Below, piece after piece: positions 7,137-15,542 of a DNA stretch of 64,000 nucleotides. Every line of letters starts with the position of its first letter. Positions within the stretch are counted from its first letter, which is position 1. A program made the position numbers and the translations under genes. The notes under the pieces were generated by a model. It made no database searches. It saw only the letters and a list, made by a program, of their open reading frames with translations, and was not told the origin of the DNA. This DNA is from Pseudomonadaceae bacterium (lineage in GTDB: Bacteria > Pseudomonadota > Gammaproteobacteria > Pseudomonadales > Pseudomonadaceae), in contig CAAFUS010000003.1 of the NCBI GenBank assembly GCA_900766265.1, positions 1-64,000 on the forward strand, written 5' to 3'.

Positions 7137-7781
7137 TCACAGTGCCCGATCGAAAAAAGTATCCAATCCGCTGCGCTCGGCCTGGGTGACCACATAGGCA
7201 CGTACCGCCTGCGGCCACTCAACCGCCTTGACCACGCTCAGGCTGCGAAGCATGGGGAACAGCGTGATGTCATCCCAGCGGGGGTGATCGTGGGTCGGCG
7301 TCAGATCGATGATCTCGGGCAAGCGACTCAGCTGTGCATTGACCTCGCTTACCTTGGCCTCGGTGTTGGCCAGGGCCTCGTCAAAGTCGCCGATGGATTC
7401 GGTCTTCTTCTTGCGGAAATGCTCGTAAGCCGAGGGGCTGGCGAATTCCCCGAGCCCGATCTGCGTCCAGCGCGGGTACCCCAGGTACTGCAGGTTCGGC
7501 ACGAAGGACTCGAGCCACTGCTGCAGCTCCGGGGTATCAGGCTCTTGGATCATGGGCTGGCCGTCGAGCTGGTCGAGGTATTTGACGATTTCCATGCTGT
7601 CGGCCATGGGCGTGCCATCGTCGCGCACCAGTACCGGGATCTGGTGCTTGCCGATCAATCGGGTAATGGTCTGTTCGTCATCGGCCGGCAACAGGACGCG
7701 CTCGGCATCGATTTTTTTCAGATTCAGCGCCATGCGTACCCGGGCACTGAACGGGCAGTGATCATAGTAGTAGAGCTTCAT
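7137..7781 (-). CDS. grxB: glutaredoxin 2 (GrxB-like)
   Basis: The product is 214 residues, a GST-like two-domain protein: N-terminal thioredoxin fold (MKLYYYDHCPFS, then HQIPVLVRDDG and MADSMEIVKYLDQLDG) and an all-helical C-terminal domain. It closely follows the E. coli GrxB layout. The active site is CPFS rather than the CPYC of E. coli GrxB, so only one cysteine remains and the protein may act by the monothiol mechanism. It is convergent with arsC, 9 bp apart; glutathione-linked thiol chemistry could support arsenate reduction, but that link is inference. Function is cytoplasmic deglutathionylation or glutathione-dependent reduction. Confidence 0.9.
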   Translation of the reverse strand: MKLYYYDHCPFSARVRMALNLKKIDAERVLLPADDEQTITRLIGKHQIPVLVRDDGTPMADSMEIVKYLDQLDGQPMIQEPDTPELQQWLESFVPNLQYLGYPRWTQIGLGEFASPSAYEHFRKKKTESIGDFDEALANTEAKVSEVNAQLSRLPEIIDLTPTHDHPRWDDITLFPMLRSLSVVKAVEWPQAVRAYVVTQAERSGLDTFFDRAL

Positions 7782-7960
7782 CGGGCCATCTCCTCGGAGG
7801 GTTCAAGGGAGAGACAGGCATCGCGCCCTCCGGTTTTGCTCATGTTTCGCTCAGCCGATGAGAGGGGCCACGCGCGTGATCGGTCATCCCGTCCGATAAC
7901 CGGAACCTGGCTTGAAGAGGCTCGCTCTACTGCAAGGCCACCCGCCGACGAGGACTGCTC

Positions 7961-9436
7961 ATGACCACCCTACCCGCAACCCCTGACTGCTGCTGGACCG
8001 CCAGCGCACCGCGCGGCGACTTCCCTGAGCTGACCGGGCACACCGAATGCGATGTCGTCGTGGTCGGGGCCGGCATTGTCGGGCTGAGCGCCGCCCTGAC
8101 GCTGTGCGAGGCGGGTAAATCCGTCGTGGTTCTGGAGGCGCGTGAAGTCGGCCAACAGGTCACGGGGCGCTCCACGGCAAAGGTCACGACGCAGCATGCG
8201 TTGGTCTACCGCTACCTGATCGACACCTTTGGCCAGGAACTCGCGCAGTGCTATGCCGATGCCAATCGCGATGCGGTCGATCGCATCCGCCATTGGGTCG
8301 AGACCCTGCAGATCGACTGCGACTACGAACGCCAGTCCGCTTTCGCCTACGCCTGCTCGCCCGATTGGCGTGCGGCCATCGAAAGCGAAGCCGAAGCGGC
8401 GCGTTGCCTGGGGTTCGCCGCACGTGTCCTGGACCGTGCTCCCCTGCCCTTCGAAACCGCCGGCGCACTGGAATTTCCCGACCAGGCGCAGTTCAACCCG
8501 GCCAGCTACCTCGTTGGCCTGGCCAATGCCGTCCAGGCTCGCGGCGGCCGTATCCACCAGCGGACCCGCGCCGGGAGCTTCGAACGTGGCAGCCGTTGGC
8601 GGGTCGGCTTCGAAGGGGGCAGCGTCGAGGCCGACCAGGTGATCCTCGCAACCCATATGCCGGTGGAGACGCCCATCGATCTGGCCAGCCCCACCCAGCC
8701 GCGCTGCCATGTGGCGATGGCCTTCCGGCCGCAGGAGGGTGCGCGTATCGACGGCATGTTCATCGGGGTCGACGAGCCCACCCATTCGCTTCGCATGGGC
8801 CGCGATGGCCAGGGCCCGTTGCTGATCGTGCTTGGCCCCCGCTTCAAGACCGGCCAGGACGCAGACGTCGCCCGGCGCTTCGTCGATCTGGAAGACTGGG
8901 CCCGCAACAACCTGCCGGTCAGCGAACCGGTCTGGCGCTGGTGCAACGAAGACTACGACACCGCCGATCGCATGCCCTATGTCGGCGAGCCGGACACCGA
9001 GCAATCCCCCGGCCTGTTCGTCGCGACCGGCTTCAACGGCTGGGGCATCAGCAACGGCACCGCCGCCGGGCTGGGCATCGCACGCCAGATCATCACCGGT
9101 CGCCGTCCGTGGAAGCACCTGTACGACCCAAACCGCCCCTCGCCGGACGACTTCAACCAGAGCAGCGACAGCCAGTCGCGAGTCGACGGGCTGGACGCCA
9201 TTGGCCGTGGCGAAGGCGGCGTGATCACCCGAGGCGAGGAAAAGATCGCCGTCTGGCGTGATGACGCCGGCGAGTTGCACGCGGTGTCCGCCGCCTGCAC
9301 GCACATGGGTTGCACCGTGACCTGGAACAACGCCGACCGCACCTGGGATTGCCCCTGTCACGGGTCGATTTTCCAGGCCGACGGCGAAGTCATCCACGGC
9401 CCGGCAATCGCGCCGCTGGCAGCCAAGTCGCTCTGA
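7961..9436 (+). CDS. FAD-dependent (DAO-type) oxidoreductase with C-terminal Rieske [2Fe-2S] domain
   Basis: The product is 491 residues. The N-terminal half has the FAD-binding Rossmann motif (DVVVVGAGIVGLSAALTL, then VVVLEA) and the DadA/glycine-oxidase fold, with ATGFNGWGISNGTAAG near the FAD isoalloxazine site. The C-terminal 80 residues form a Rieske domain with CTHMGC and CPCHGS, which supply the two Cys and two His cluster ligands. Such fusions pass electrons from an oxidised amine or hydroxy compound to an acceptor; the substrate is unknown. A ribosome binding site (AGGA) precedes the ATG. It starts a cluster with a PfkB kinase and a GH65 enzyme, 24 nt before the kinase. Confidence 0.88.
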   Translation: MTTLPATPDCCWTASAPRGDFPELTGHTECDVVVVGAGIVGLSAALTLCEAGKSVVVLEAREVGQQVTGRSTAKVTTQHALVYRYLIDTFGQELAQCYADANRDAVDRIRHWVETLQIDCDYERQSAFAYACSPDWRAAIESEAEAARCLGFAARVLDRAPLPFETAGALEFPDQAQFNPASYLVGLANAVQARGGRIHQRTRAGSFERGSRWRVGFEGGSVEADQVILATHMPVETPIDLASPTQPRCHVAMAFRPQEGARIDGMFIGVDEPTHSLRMGRDGQGPLLIVLGPRFKTGQDADVARRFVDLEDWARNNLPVSEPVWRWCNEDYDTADRMPYVGEPDTEQSPGLFVATGFNGWGISNGTAAGLGIARQIITGRRPWKHLYDPNRPSPDDFNQSSDSQSRVDGLDAIGRGEGGVITRGEEKIAVWRDDAGELHAVSAACTHMGCTVTWNNADRTWDCPCHGSIFQADGEVIHGPAIAPLAAKSL

Positions 9437-9460
9437 TCGCCCGCTGCAGGAGACACAGCC

Positions 9461-10435
9461 ATGAGTGCATCGCCTCGGCCGACGCTGCTGTCGTTGGGCA
9501 GCATCAACGCTGATTTTCAGGTCCGCGTCGACCAGCCTCCGGGCAGCGACGAAACCTTGCTGGCGCACGACTTTTGCCGGTTTGCTGGCGGAAAGGCGAG
9601 CAACACCGCCTGGCTGGGGGCGACCTATGGCCATCGCAGCCTGTTGCTCGGCAGGGTCGGCGATGACGAGCTGGCCGAGCAGGCGCTGGGCTCCTTGCGC
9701 GACGCCGGTGTGGATGTCAGCGGCGTGACGGTGGCAGCGGGCGAGCCAACGGCGGTATCGATGATCATCGTGCCGCCGGATGCGAAGAAGCACATCATTC
9801 TGGCGACCAATGCCAACGACTGCTGGGACGCGCCCGCGATCGACGCGATGGTCCGGGTGATCGAAAACACTGAGCCACCCGCCTGCCTGGTCGCCGATTG
9901 CGAAGTGCCGGCTGCGGTCGTGCTGCGAGCGGTCCAAGCCGCCCGGGGGAAGAACATCCCGGTCGTGCTCGACCCCTCGTTTCCTGATCGCGTGTCGGAC
10001 GACATGTTGGCCGGTCTTCATGCGGTGACACCCAACACCAGCGAAGCCCAGGGGCTGACCGGTCGCAAGATCGACACCCTGGACGATGCCGCCTGGGCCG
10101 CCCGTCAGCTGCGCGACCGTGGCGCGCGCATCGCCTGCATCAAGCTGGGCGATGGCGGCTGCGTGCTGGACGCCGGAGAAGGTGCCATTCACGTACCGCC
10201 CAGCGACGTGCGCCCGACCGATACCACCGGCGCAGGCGATGCGTTCACCGGCGTGTTCGCCGTGGCCTTGCTCGAAGGACGCGAGCCGCGCGAGGCAGCC
10301 GCCTGGGGTGTAGCGGCGGCCAATCTCGCGGTCACCGGCTATGGCTCCAAACCTGCCTACCCGGACCGCGAGCAGGTGAGCTCGATGGCCGCACAGTTAT
10401 TGGATGACGCCAGGTGCCTCGATGGGGCGAGATGA
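9461..10435 (+). CDS. PfkB-family carbohydrate kinase (ribokinase-like)
   Basis: The product is 324 residues. Signature 1 is the substrate-binding GGKASNTAWLGATYG, and signature 2 is DTTGAGDAF with the catalytic aspartate in GAGDAF. The family phosphorylates sugars or nucleosides with ATP in the cytoplasm. The substrate cannot be named from sequence; the neighbouring GH65 enzyme suggests a hexose or its derivative. AGGAGA lies upstream of the ATG. The last codons overlap the start of the next gene, which implies translational coupling. Confidence 0.9.
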   Translation: MSASPRPTLLSLGSINADFQVRVDQPPGSDETLLAHDFCRFAGGKASNTAWLGATYGHRSLLLGRVGDDELAEQALGSLRDAGVDVSGVTVAAGEPTAVSMIIVPPDAKKHIILATNANDCWDAPAIDAMVRVIENTEPPACLVADCEVPAAVVLRAVQAARGKNIPVVLDPSFPDRVSDDMLAGLHAVTPNTSEAQGLTGRKIDTLDDAAWAARQLRDRGARIACIKLGDGGCVLDAGEGAIHVPPSDVRPTDTTGAGDAFTGVFAVALLEGREPREAAAWGVAAANLAVTGYGSKPAYPDREQVSSMAAQLLDDARCLDGAR

Positions 10436-12821
10436 GGCGCGCTGGCAGGTCGGGTTCGACGCATTCGACCCGGAGGATGAACACCGGCGCGAGGCTCTGC
10501 TAGCGCTGGGCAACGGTGTGCTGTCGTGGCGCTCAGCCGCGCCCGAGGCAGCGGCGGCAGACGACGCAGCGCAAGACGTGCATTACGCCGGTTTCTACCG
10601 CGCCGGCTGGTATGACGACGCCAGGCGCGACGTTAATGGCGAGGCGGTCAACCTGGCGGCGCTGGTCAACCTGCCCGATCCGTTCGGGCTGAGTGTCTCG
10701 CTCGATGGTCAGCGGTGGTTCGGCTCGGCCGAGGTGCAACGGCTCAGGTATCGCCAAACGCTGCGCATGGACCGCGGCCAATTGGAGCGCGAGATCAGCT
10801 TCATGCTGGATGGGCATCGCTTTCACCTGAAGGAGGTGCGCCTGTTGAGCCTGGCCGAGCCCCATTTGGCGGTGCTTCGCTGGGATCTCAATTGCCCGCC
10901 GGGCATTGATCGGCTGCTGGTGCGCGCAGTGCTCGATGGCGGTGTTGAGAATGCACTGATCAAAAAGAACCGCACCTACGAGGGCAAACGCCTGCTCGAT
11001 CTCTGTGTGGAATCGGCAGATGACGGGCGGGCGGCACTCAGCGCACGGGTCTCGACGCCGGGGCGGCGTCTGGCGATGGCGGTTTGGACGCGCCACGACG
11101 CCGCCCCCACCCCGTGGCAATGCGTAAGCCAGGGGGAGCGCCTGCTGCAGCAGACCGAATGTGCACTGAGCGAAAGTCGTCGGCTAGTGATCGAAAAACG
11201 CATCATCGTGCAGGTCGACAGCGAACTGCCGCCCGATCCAAGCGAGGCGAGGCGCCAGGTGCTCGAACGGTTACCGGCGCAATCCTTTGCTCGGCTGCAT
11301 CTGCGACACGCAAAGGCCTGGCGTCAGCTATGGGTGGATGCACCGCTCACGCTTTCCGACCCCGAGCTGGAGCGCCCCCTGCGCCTGCATGCGTTTCATC
11401 TGCTGCAGACGATTTCGCCGCAGAGCCTGGGGCAAGACCTCGGCTTCCCCCCGCGCGGCTGGCAGGAAGGCTACTTCGGCCAGGTGTTCTGGGATGAGAT
11501 TTTCGCCTACCCGTTCCTGTCCACCCACTTTCCGGACATGGCCCGGCTGCTGCTCGACTATCGCCACCGGCGCCTCGACATGGCGCGGCAGCGCGCCCGG
11601 GAGGCAGGCCTGCGCGGCGCCATGTTTCCGTGGCGGAGCGCAGGCGATGGGCATGAGCAGACGCCCCCGTTCCAGTGCAACCCGCTGTCCGGCCACTGGA
11701 TGCCCGATCACACCTACCTTCAGCGCCACATTGGAGCCGCCGTCGCCCACGACGCCTGGCAGCTGTATCTGGCAACTGGGGACGACGATCTGCTGGCCGG
11801 CAAGGCCGGGGAGCTGATACTCGAGATTGCCCGGTTCTGGGCCAGCCTCGCACAGTGGAACGCCGACCGTGGCCGCTACGAGATCCTGGGGGTCATCGGC
11901 CCCGACGAGTACCATAATTTCGCCCCTGATGAAGACGCGCCGGGCCTGAGCAATAACGCCTATACCAACCTGATGGCGGTATGGGCACTGAAGCTGGGGT
12001 TGCAGGTGGTGGAGACCTTGCCGGCCAGCCAGGCCGAAGACCTGTGCGCACGGCTCGCGGTGACGCCCGAAGAGCGAGACGGCTGGGGTCACATGGCCCG
12101 AAACCTGTACCTGCCGATCCGGCCTGACGGCGTGCTGGATCAGTTCGAGGGTGCCGAGCGACTCGAGCACGGCGATGATGCCTGGCGACACGATGACCGG
12201 CCCCGGCTGGATTGGATGCTCGGAGCCCAAGGCGACCGTCCCGACCGCTATCGGCTGACCAAGCAGCCGGATGTGCTGATGCTGTTCTACCTCTTTCCAC
12301 AGCCGACCCTGCAGGACCTGGTCGAATCACTCGGTTATCGGTTCGATCAGCACGCACAGCGGCAAACCGCCGAGTTCCACCTCTCCAACATTACCCACGA
12401 GTCCAGCTTGTCGATCATCGTCTGCGCCGGCGCGCTGGCCCGTCTCGATCCACACGCCTCCTGGACCTATTTCCAGCAAAGCATGGGCATCGACCTCAAG
12501 GCACCGTCCAACGGCGGAACCTTGGAAGGCGTCCACCTGGGGGCGATGGCCGGTTCGCTGGATGTACTCCAGCGGCACTATCTGGGCATACGCCCCGATC
12601 TCGATGGCCTGCATGTATTCCCTGCGCCACCGGCGGCGCTGGGCAACGTCGAGATAGCCGTGCGTTACCGAGGTGCACGGCTACGAGTGGTGCTCGACCG
12701 AAGCACCCTGTTCATCCATGCCGACGCGGCCAACCTACACGACACGCCGATCAGGCACTCAGGGGGTCTGGCCCAGCTGCAGGCCGGGGCGTGCCTGGCG
12801 CTCGCCTGCACGCGGTACTGA
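10422..12821 (+). CDS. glycoside hydrolase family 65 protein (disaccharide phosphorylase type)
   Basis: The product is 799 residues, cytoplasmic, with the GH65 layout: N-terminal beta-sandwich (LLALGNGVLSWR at the start), linker, (alpha/alpha)6 barrel with FPPRGWQEGYFGQVFWDEIF and GVIGPDEYHNFAP, and a C-terminal beta domain. The Glu in GPDEYH matches the catalytic acid of maltose and kojibiose phosphorylases (GPNEYE). Family members phosphorolyse alpha-glucosides such as maltose, trehalose, kojibiose or nigerose to beta-glucose 1-phosphate. The usual partner, beta-phosphoglucomutase, is not next to it; a PfkB kinase is instead. I chose the ATG at 10422, preceded by AGGTG; an in-frame ATG at 10404 is the alternative. 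Confidence 0.86.
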   Translation: MGRDEARWQVGFDAFDPEDEHRREALLALGNGVLSWRSAAPEAAAADDAAQDVHYAGFYRAGWYDDARRDVNGEAVNLAALVNLPDPFGLSVSLDGQRWFGSAEVQRLRYRQTLRMDRGQLEREISFMLDGHRFHLKEVRLLSLAEPHLAVLRWDLNCPPGIDRLLVRAVLDGGVENALIKKNRTYEGKRLLDLCVESADDGRAALSARVSTPGRRLAMAVWTRHDAAPTPWQCVSQGERLLQQTECALSESRRLVIEKRIIVQVDSELPPDPSEARRQVLERLPAQSFARLHLRHAKAWRQLWVDAPLTLSDPELERPLRLHAFHLLQTISPQSLGQDLGFPPRGWQEGYFGQVFWDEIFAYPFLSTHFPDMARLLLDYRHRRLDMARQRAREAGLRGAMFPWRSAGDGHEQTPPFQCNPLSGHWMPDHTYLQRHIGAAVAHDAWQLYLATGDDDLLAGKAGELILEIARFWASLAQWNADRGRYEILGVIGPDEYHNFAPDEDAPGLSNNAYTNLMAVWALKLGLQVVETLPASQAEDLCARLAVTPEERDGWGHMARNLYLPIRPDGVLDQFEGAERLEHGDDAWRHDDRPRLDWMLGAQGDRPDRYRLTKQPDVLMLFYLFPQPTLQDLVESLGYRFDQHAQRQTAEFHLSNITHESSLSIIVCAGALARLDPHASWTYFQQSMGIDLKAPSNGGTLEGVHLGAMAGSLDVLQRHYLGIRPDLDGLHVFPAPPAALGNVEIAVRYRGARLRVVLDRSTLFIHADAANLHDTPIRHSGGLAQLQAGACLALACTRY

Positions 12822-12861
12822 AAGCTGCGGCGCGCAAGCAGTCGGAACGCTCTGGTGCGCG

Positions 12862-13317
12862 TCACTCACCCCGTTCGAGATCTCCGATCAGGGCTTTCAT
12901 TTCGGCAATCTCTCGGCGCTGCGCCTCGATGATTTCATCGGCCAGCGCGCGCACCCGCGGGTCGCTGATCCGCGCCCGCTCGCTGGTCATGATCGCGATC
13001 GAGTGATGTGGAATCATGGCTTTCATGTAGGCCGTATCGCCGACCGTGGCCTGGCTCCTGATCAACCAGAGCGTCAGGCCGAATACGAGGATGCTGCTGG
13101 CATAGATGACGATGTTGATGCGTCTGTTCGGATACATGCTCAGCATGAAACTCAACATGATCACGGCCATGACCGCACCCATCAACAGCGCCATCCACGC
13201 TCGGGTCTGACTCCAGAACAGGTGGTCAGAGGCGTAGGTATTGAGGTACATCAGGCCGAACATCACCACAGTCGACGTGGCGATCATGGCGGCAAAGCGC
13301 CAATAGGACATCTGCAT
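12862..13317 (-). CDS. DUF305-domain membrane protein
   Basis: The product is 151 residues. Three membrane helices in the first 90 residues (FAAMIATSTVVMFGLMYL, ALLMGAVMAVIMLSFML, IVIYASSILVFGLTLWLI) precede a C-terminal helical domain with the DUF305 hallmark YMKAMIPHHSIAIMTSERA and RVRALADEIIEAQRREIAEM. DUF305 is a ferritin-like domain often found near copper and other metal-handling genes; no biochemical function is assigned. It lies 12 bp after the ExoD-like gene and is probably co-transcribed with it. It converges with the GH65 gene. Confidence 0.85.
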   Translation of the reverse strand: MQMSYWRFAAMIATSTVVMFGLMYLNTYASDHLFWSQTRAWMALLMGAVMAVIMLSFMLSMYPNRRINIVIYASSILVFGLTLWLIRSQATVGDTAYMKAMIPHHSIAIMTSERARISDPRVRALADEIIEAQRREIAEMKALIGDLERGE

Positions 13318-13329
13318 CGTTTTCGCTCC

Positions 13330-13929
13330 TCAACCGGTTAACCCCATCCCCGCAAGCACGAAGGCCCCGACCGTCACGAGCAGGCCCAGCACGATTGCCG
13401 CCCCGTCTCGCGTGGTGATGCCGAGGCCGAACAGGCAGATCGCTGAAAACGGGGCGGTACTGGCGAACGGCAACAACTCCAACGGCGGGACCGAGCACGC
13501 CAGTAGCACGCAGAGCACAGCAATGACGCGCAGAAAAGCGCCACTGGTGGCCCAGGGCAACCGCTGCCGGCTGACCTTGTCCAGCCAGCGCACCACCGGC
13601 CGAACCTTGTTCAGCCCTTTTTCGAGTTTGTCAGCCTTCACCGCGCGACGGGCGAGAAAACCGGGCATCCATAGCTGACGGCGCCCGAACAGCAACTGCA
13701 ATGCAAACAGCATGATGATCGCGGCCAGCAGCGTGGGCAGACCGGGAATGCCGCCGATCGGGCTGATTTCGATAATGGCGGGCACGAAGAGAAAGGGGCC
13801 GAAGCTGCGCTGACCGATCGTCTCCTGGATATCGCCGACCGACACCTCCGATCCACCGTCGCCGAGTGCAACGACTTCATCGATCACCTTCTCCAGGCAA
13901 TCGGGCTCATGCTCGTGGGTATCGGACAT
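13330..13929 (-). CDS. ExoD-family exopolysaccharide synthesis membrane protein
   Basis: The product is 199 residues. The N-terminal helical segment (SVGDIQETIGQRSFGPFLFVPAI) and the following PIGGIPGLPTLLAAIIMLFALQLLFGR region are typical of the ExoD family, with four to five predicted membrane helices in the C-terminal half. ExoD was linked to exopolysaccharide production and alkaline growth in rhizobia; its molecular role is unknown. It is the first gene of a two-gene minus-strand unit with the DUF305 gene. A Gly/His/Asp-rich acidic N-terminus (SDTHEHEPD) precedes the domain. Confidence 0.85.
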   Translation of the reverse strand: MSDTHEHEPDCLEKVIDEVVALGDGGSEVSVGDIQETIGQRSFGPFLFVPAIIEISPIGGIPGLPTLLAAIIMLFALQLLFGRRQLWMPGFLARRAVKADKLEKGLNKVRPVVRWLDKVSRQRLPWATSGAFLRVIAVLCVLLACSVPPLELLPFASTAPFSAICLFGLGITTRDGAAIVLGLLVTVGAFVLAGMGLTG

Positions 13930-14074
13930 CAGTCCTCCTCGTTTGCGGATGAGTCGGACGCCGGCGTCTTGCCGATTCGCCCTGCCGGGTCGTTGTGACC
14001 CGCTGTCGCCTCAATACACGACGCTGGTTGGACCGTGGCCGCTGGGGATGATTCTCGAAACGACACGTTGCGAG

Positions 14075-14147
14075 GATGGATGACGCTTTTCTCATCCATC
14101 TACGCCGCCGTAAGCGGTGGATCGGTGAAGCGTGATCCACCCTACGG
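14075..14147. repeat. dispersed palindromic repeat (GTAGGGTGGA type), copy A; gap 13930-14352
   Basis: Two adjacent hairpins are present: GATGGATGA/TCATCCATC (14075-14100) and GGTGGATC/GATCCACC (14116-14141), ending in CCCTACGG. The last 32 bp (14115-14146) are identical to part of the repeat at 43181-43256. The rest of the gap 13930-14352 contains no gene I can support. Confidence 0.8.
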
Positions 14148-14352
14148 ACCTACCGCCCCTTCAATTTTGTGGGTGGGGTTTCGCCGGATTCGAGCGAGGC
14201 GAGCAGCGAGGCTGCAGGCCGAGCGGCAGGGCACCGCGCGTGTCCAGGGACCAGGGTGCCGCCAATAACGAGCCTAACCGCTGGCGGCACTTGCGCGTTG
14301 CGTCCTATCGAATGCTCGGCTTCGCCAGTTGCTCGACGGGGTCGCGCAGGCA

Positions 14353-14460
14353 TCAATGCAGGCCGAGGAATACCAGCGCCTTGGCGCGGATGCTCAGCGG
14401 GCTGCGCTCGCCATCCGGAAAGGTCAGCAAACGCGGATCGGGAAAGCGGCTTTCGGTCAT
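14353..14460 (-). pseudogene. 5' remnant of a sigma-54-dependent regulator gene (probable)
   Basis: A 35-codon frame begins MTESRFPDPRLLTFPDGE and continues SPLSIRAKALVFLGLH before stopping. This resembles, from memory, the first 30 residues of SfnR-type enhancer-binding proteins that sit next to this hydrolase and the sulfur genes in other pseudomonads. In those the text continues into the AAA+ domain after ALVF; here nothing of it remains. It is therefore likely the stump of a deleted regulator. The alternative is a real short peptide. No other part of the regulator is found in the window. Confidence 0.5.
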
Positions 14461-14479
14461 CCGGGTCTCCTTGGCTCCG

Positions 14480-15061
14480 TCAGGCCCGCTTGCGGGCCTG
14501 CTGCTCGATGAGCGTCTGCAGGCGATAGAGGAACGCGAACCCCTGGTCCCAACGGTGATGCCCGGACTTAACGTTGATGTGCCCGGCGCCGGAGAGAATC
14601 GTCACCTCGCTGCCCCAGTCCTGGCCGATCGCGTCGGCACGTGCAGGGCTCGCGGCGGCATCGTTGTCCGAACCCACCAGCACGCTGGGAAACGGCAGGA
14701 CCGCACGGGGCAAGGGAGCGAAGTCGCGCAGTGCATCGGGGCAGTTGATCCGCTCGACGTCGGCCGGAGCGACCAGCAGCGCACCCCGAACCCGCCGCAG
14801 CACTTCGGGCGAGGCGCCGGCCGACCAGTGGGCCACGGTGGCGCAGCCCAGGCTGTGGGCGATCAGCACGACCGGCCCCGGCGCGGTCGCGATGCTGCGG
14901 GCCAGCTCGTTCACCCAGTCTTCGCGCCTGGGCAGCATCCAGTCCCGCTGCTCCACGCGGCGGCTGTTGGGCAGGGTGCGCTGCCAATGGCTCTGCCAGT
15001 GATCGTCTGACGATCCCTGCCAGCCCGGCACGATGAGGTAATGAATGACGTCGCTGGCCAT
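14480..15061 (-). CDS. RBBP9/YdeN-family alpha/beta hydrolase
   Basis: The product is 193 residues, a compact single-domain serine hydrolase. Seen in order: YLIVPGWQGSSDDHWQSHW near the N-terminus, the nucleophile elbow AHSLGCAT (Ser), VGSDNDAAAS carrying the probable catalytic Asp region, and GAGHINVKSGH with the catalytic His. The substrate is unknown. I chose the ATG at 15059-15061 (MASDVIHYLIV), which puts the first beta strand at the N-terminus; the longer frame to 15106 adds 15 unconserved residues. It is divergent from oscA-sbp-cys, sharing an AT-rich intergenic region, so a role under sulfur starvation is plausible. Confidence 0.88.
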   Translation of the reverse strand: MASDVIHYLIVPGWQGSSDDHWQSHWQRTLPNSRRVEQRDWMLPRREDWVNELARSIATAPGPVVLIAHSLGCATVAHWSAGASPEVLRRVRGALLVAPADVERINCPDALRDFAPLPRAVLPFPSVLVGSDNDAAASPARADAIGQDWGSEVTILSGAGHINVKSGHHRWDQGFAFLYRLQTLIEQQARKRA

Positions 15062-15125
15062 GACGCGGCTCCCTGAAGCGTTCCAGTGAGCCCGCAGACT
15101 ACCCACCGCAAATCGATTAACAAAA

Positions 15126-15149
15126 GAATAAGAATGAATTTGCTTATTC
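15126..15149. promoter_or_regulatory. inverted repeat in the sulfur-gene promoter region
   Basis: GAATAAG (15126-15132) and CTTATTC (15143-15149) form a perfect 7-bp inverted repeat with a 10-nt spacer. The whole 15107-15324 interval is far more AT-rich than its surroundings and contains a TATAAAT-like -10 candidate near 15204. A CysB-type activator site is the natural guess for genes needed in sulfate limitation; this is inference from context. Confidence 0.45.
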
Positions 15150-15324
15150 CATTAACAACTCAAACCCGCGATATCCACTGAATATGGTTTATGCCTAAAG
15201 AGCATATAAATGTTCTCAAACATTATTTTAAATAATATTTAGGAAGCTCTTATGATCAGCCAACCCCGGTTCTTGCCGGCGCACCACCGTGTGGCCAGCA
15301 CCTCGAGGATGCAAGGAGACAACA

Positions 15325-15504
15325 ATGACAACCCCGCTTCGTACGCCCGAAGCCCAGGACGATGCAGGTGTCCTTCAGGAGATCCGCAGCGCCCTGCATG
15401 ACCTGAAGTTCGGCTCGGTGGAAATCACCCTGCACAACGGCCAGGTGGTGCAGATCGAGCGAAAGGAAAAATTCCGCCTGCAGCCGAACGGCAAGCAGGC
15501 CTGA
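15325..15504 (+). CDS. oscA: OscA / YezD-family small protein
   Basis: The product is 59 residues (DUF2292/YezD family): an N-terminal helix (AGVLQEIRSALHDLKFGSV) followed by a beta strand pair (EITLHNGQVVQIERKEKFRL). In pseudomonads, oscA precedes sbp and is needed for use of organosulfur compounds and for growth under sulfur limitation, including chromate stress; its molecular function is unknown. The ATG at 15325 has AAGGAG 6 nt upstream. It is the first gene of the oscA-sbp-cysTWA cluster. Confidence 0.88.
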   Translation: MTTPLRTPEAQDDAGVLQEIRSALHDLKFGSVEITLHNGQVVQIERKEKFRLQPNGKQA

Positions 15505-15542
15505 CCCAGCCCCACCCCGACCGGACCACCGGAGGGCGTGAC

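Noticed and set aside
14272..14278. GCCTAAC core outside the integron
   Set aside because: No partner GTTAGGC within about 130 bp on either side and no attC-like palindrome, so it is a chance 7-mer.
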